Source of the DNA: Lachnospiraceae bacterium
GTDB taxonomy: Bacteria; Bacillota; Clostridia; Lachnospirales; Lachnospiraceae
NCBI GenBank assembly: GCA_017420605.1
Contig: JAFOIS010000207.1
Coordinates: 1-5,983 of the forward strand
Length of the DNA stretch: 5,983 nt
Direction: 5' to 3'
Each line of letters opens with the position of its first letter. Position 1 is the first letter of the stretch. Shown here in pieces: positions 5,390 through 5,983 of this stretch. Both the position numbers and the translations under genes were made by a program. The notes below the pieces were generated by a model that saw only the letters and a program-made list of their open reading frames with translations, made no database searches and was not told where the DNA came from.

Positions 5390-5983
5390 TCACTGCATAT
5401 ACCGCAGCGCCGCCTGAAAGAGTCCGTAATAATTAAATACTATAAAGACCGCAAAAATCAAGCCGTTCGATATCCTCCGGTCGATTTTCGGATTTCCGCC
5501 CCTAAAATGCAGGAAAGAAAGCAGCGGGAAGAGGACCGGCGTGATATAGCGGCTTTCGCAGCCCGCGACGAAATCCGCGCCGACCGGCGTAAAGGAGACG
5601 TAGAGCGCCGTCACCGCAAGGCATACGGACGCGAAGAACGCCAGCGCCGCCACGGCCTGATGCGCCCGGAAATGCGGGATCTCATCGGGATAGTCCTCCG
5701 TGAAGCAGACGACCGAAAGCACGATCGCAAGGATCAGCGCGTTGACAAGGATCCCCAGATACGCATAATGGCCGATATATGCGTAGGATTCCTTCACGGA
5801 AAGATAATTCATGAGGAAACGCAGGAGCGTTCCCGTATACGCGAGCGGGTTCGCAAGGATATACCGCACCTGTTCTCCCGCGTTCACGCCTGCGCCGCCG
5901 CGCGCGTCTCCCGCCTGCGTGCTCGTAAGGAACGGCAGCATGAACGAGAGAATCAGGAACAGCGCGGAAAGGGCGACCAGGCC
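5390..5983 (-). CDS. DUF2142-type multi-span membrane protein, C-terminal part
   Basis: Partial gene: the last 197 codons are present and the 5' end lies beyond the right edge. The frame stays open through the edge, and the residues before the first in-window ATG (5941) are GLVALSALFLILSF, plainly part of a membrane helix. That ATG is therefore internal. About five hydrophobic segments are visible. GVNAGEQVRYILANPLAY (32-49 of the visible part) and FTPVGADFVAGCESRYITPVL (131-151) match the C-terminal pattern of DUF2142 proteins: GEQ-RYIL-HP, then TPVGA followed by RYFLPL-like. These are large, poorly characterised membrane proteins in polysaccharide clusters, possibly GT-C-like transferases. 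The gene precedes the GT2 gene by 51 bases in the same direction and probably belongs to the same operon. Start and full length are unknown. Confidence 0.8.
   Translation of the reverse strand, partial: GLVALSALFLILSFMLPFLTSTQAGDARGGAGVNAGEQVRYILANPLAYTGTLLRFLMNYLSVKESYAYIGHYAYLGILVNALILAIVLSVVCFTEDYPDEIPHFRAHQAVAALAFFASVCLAVTALYVSFTPVGADFVAGCESRYITPVLFPLLSFLHFRGGNPKIDRRISNGLIFAVFIVFNYYGLFQAALRYMQ

Noticed and set aside
5939..5941. ATG as the true start of the DUF2142-type gene
   Set aside because: The frame remains open to the window edge and the preceding residues continue a membrane helix, so this Met is internal.

Overview
The window is bacterial chromosomal DNA. It is fairly GC-rich and carries clear Shine-Dalgarno sequences of the AGGAGG type. 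The gene families point to a Firmicute, probably a Clostridia or Lachnospiraceae-type gut or oral anaerobe: a Lachnospiraceae-style flippase N-terminus, a GT2/DUF2304/DUF2142 cluster, an AEC carrier and an sce7726 protein. This placement is an inference from protein families, with moderate to low confidence. No tRNA, rRNA, insertion sequence or CRISPR array is visible.

Layout, reading along the + strand. Seven of the eight genes are on the minus strand. (1) 1-1273 is a surface-polysaccharide block. It holds the N-terminus of an oligosaccharide flippase, cut by the left window edge, and upstream of it a 354-codon putative polysaccharide transferase that starts with TTG. A good sigma-A-like promoter sits ahead of the transferase, at about 1338-1367. 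(2) 1399-3461 is a two-gene metabolic unit: a TIM-barrel amidohydrolase (amidohydrolase_2 type) followed by an auxin-efflux-carrier (AEC) family permease. The two are separated by 62 bases that contain a perfect 11-bp hairpin. (3) 3576-4226 is the only + strand gene, an sce7726-family protein with a PD-(D/E)XK-like core. It diverges from the amidohydrolase and appears to be transcribed from a -10 box so close to the ATG that the mRNA would be leaderless. (4) 4260-5983 is a second surface-polysaccharide block: a DUF2142-type membrane protein (cut by the right edge), a dolichol-phosphate-mannose-synthase-like GT2 glycosyltransferase and a DUF2304 membrane protein. It ends in a strong intrinsic terminator that lies inside the 3' end of the convergent sce7726 gene.

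Functionally, blocks 1 and 4 look like parts of the machinery that builds and exports a cell-surface glycan: lipid-linked sugar donor synthesis by GT2 and DUF2304, a multi-span membrane protein, a transferase and a flippase. The amidohydrolase and AEC pair looks like a small-molecule catabolism or transport cassette, probably for an organic acid. The sce7726 gene does not obviously belong to either process. Nothing here is clearly a new system. The most notable points are the compact regulatory arrangement around the sce7726 gene (leaderless start, overlapping divergent promoters, embedded opposing terminator) and the unfamiliar 354-residue transferase.
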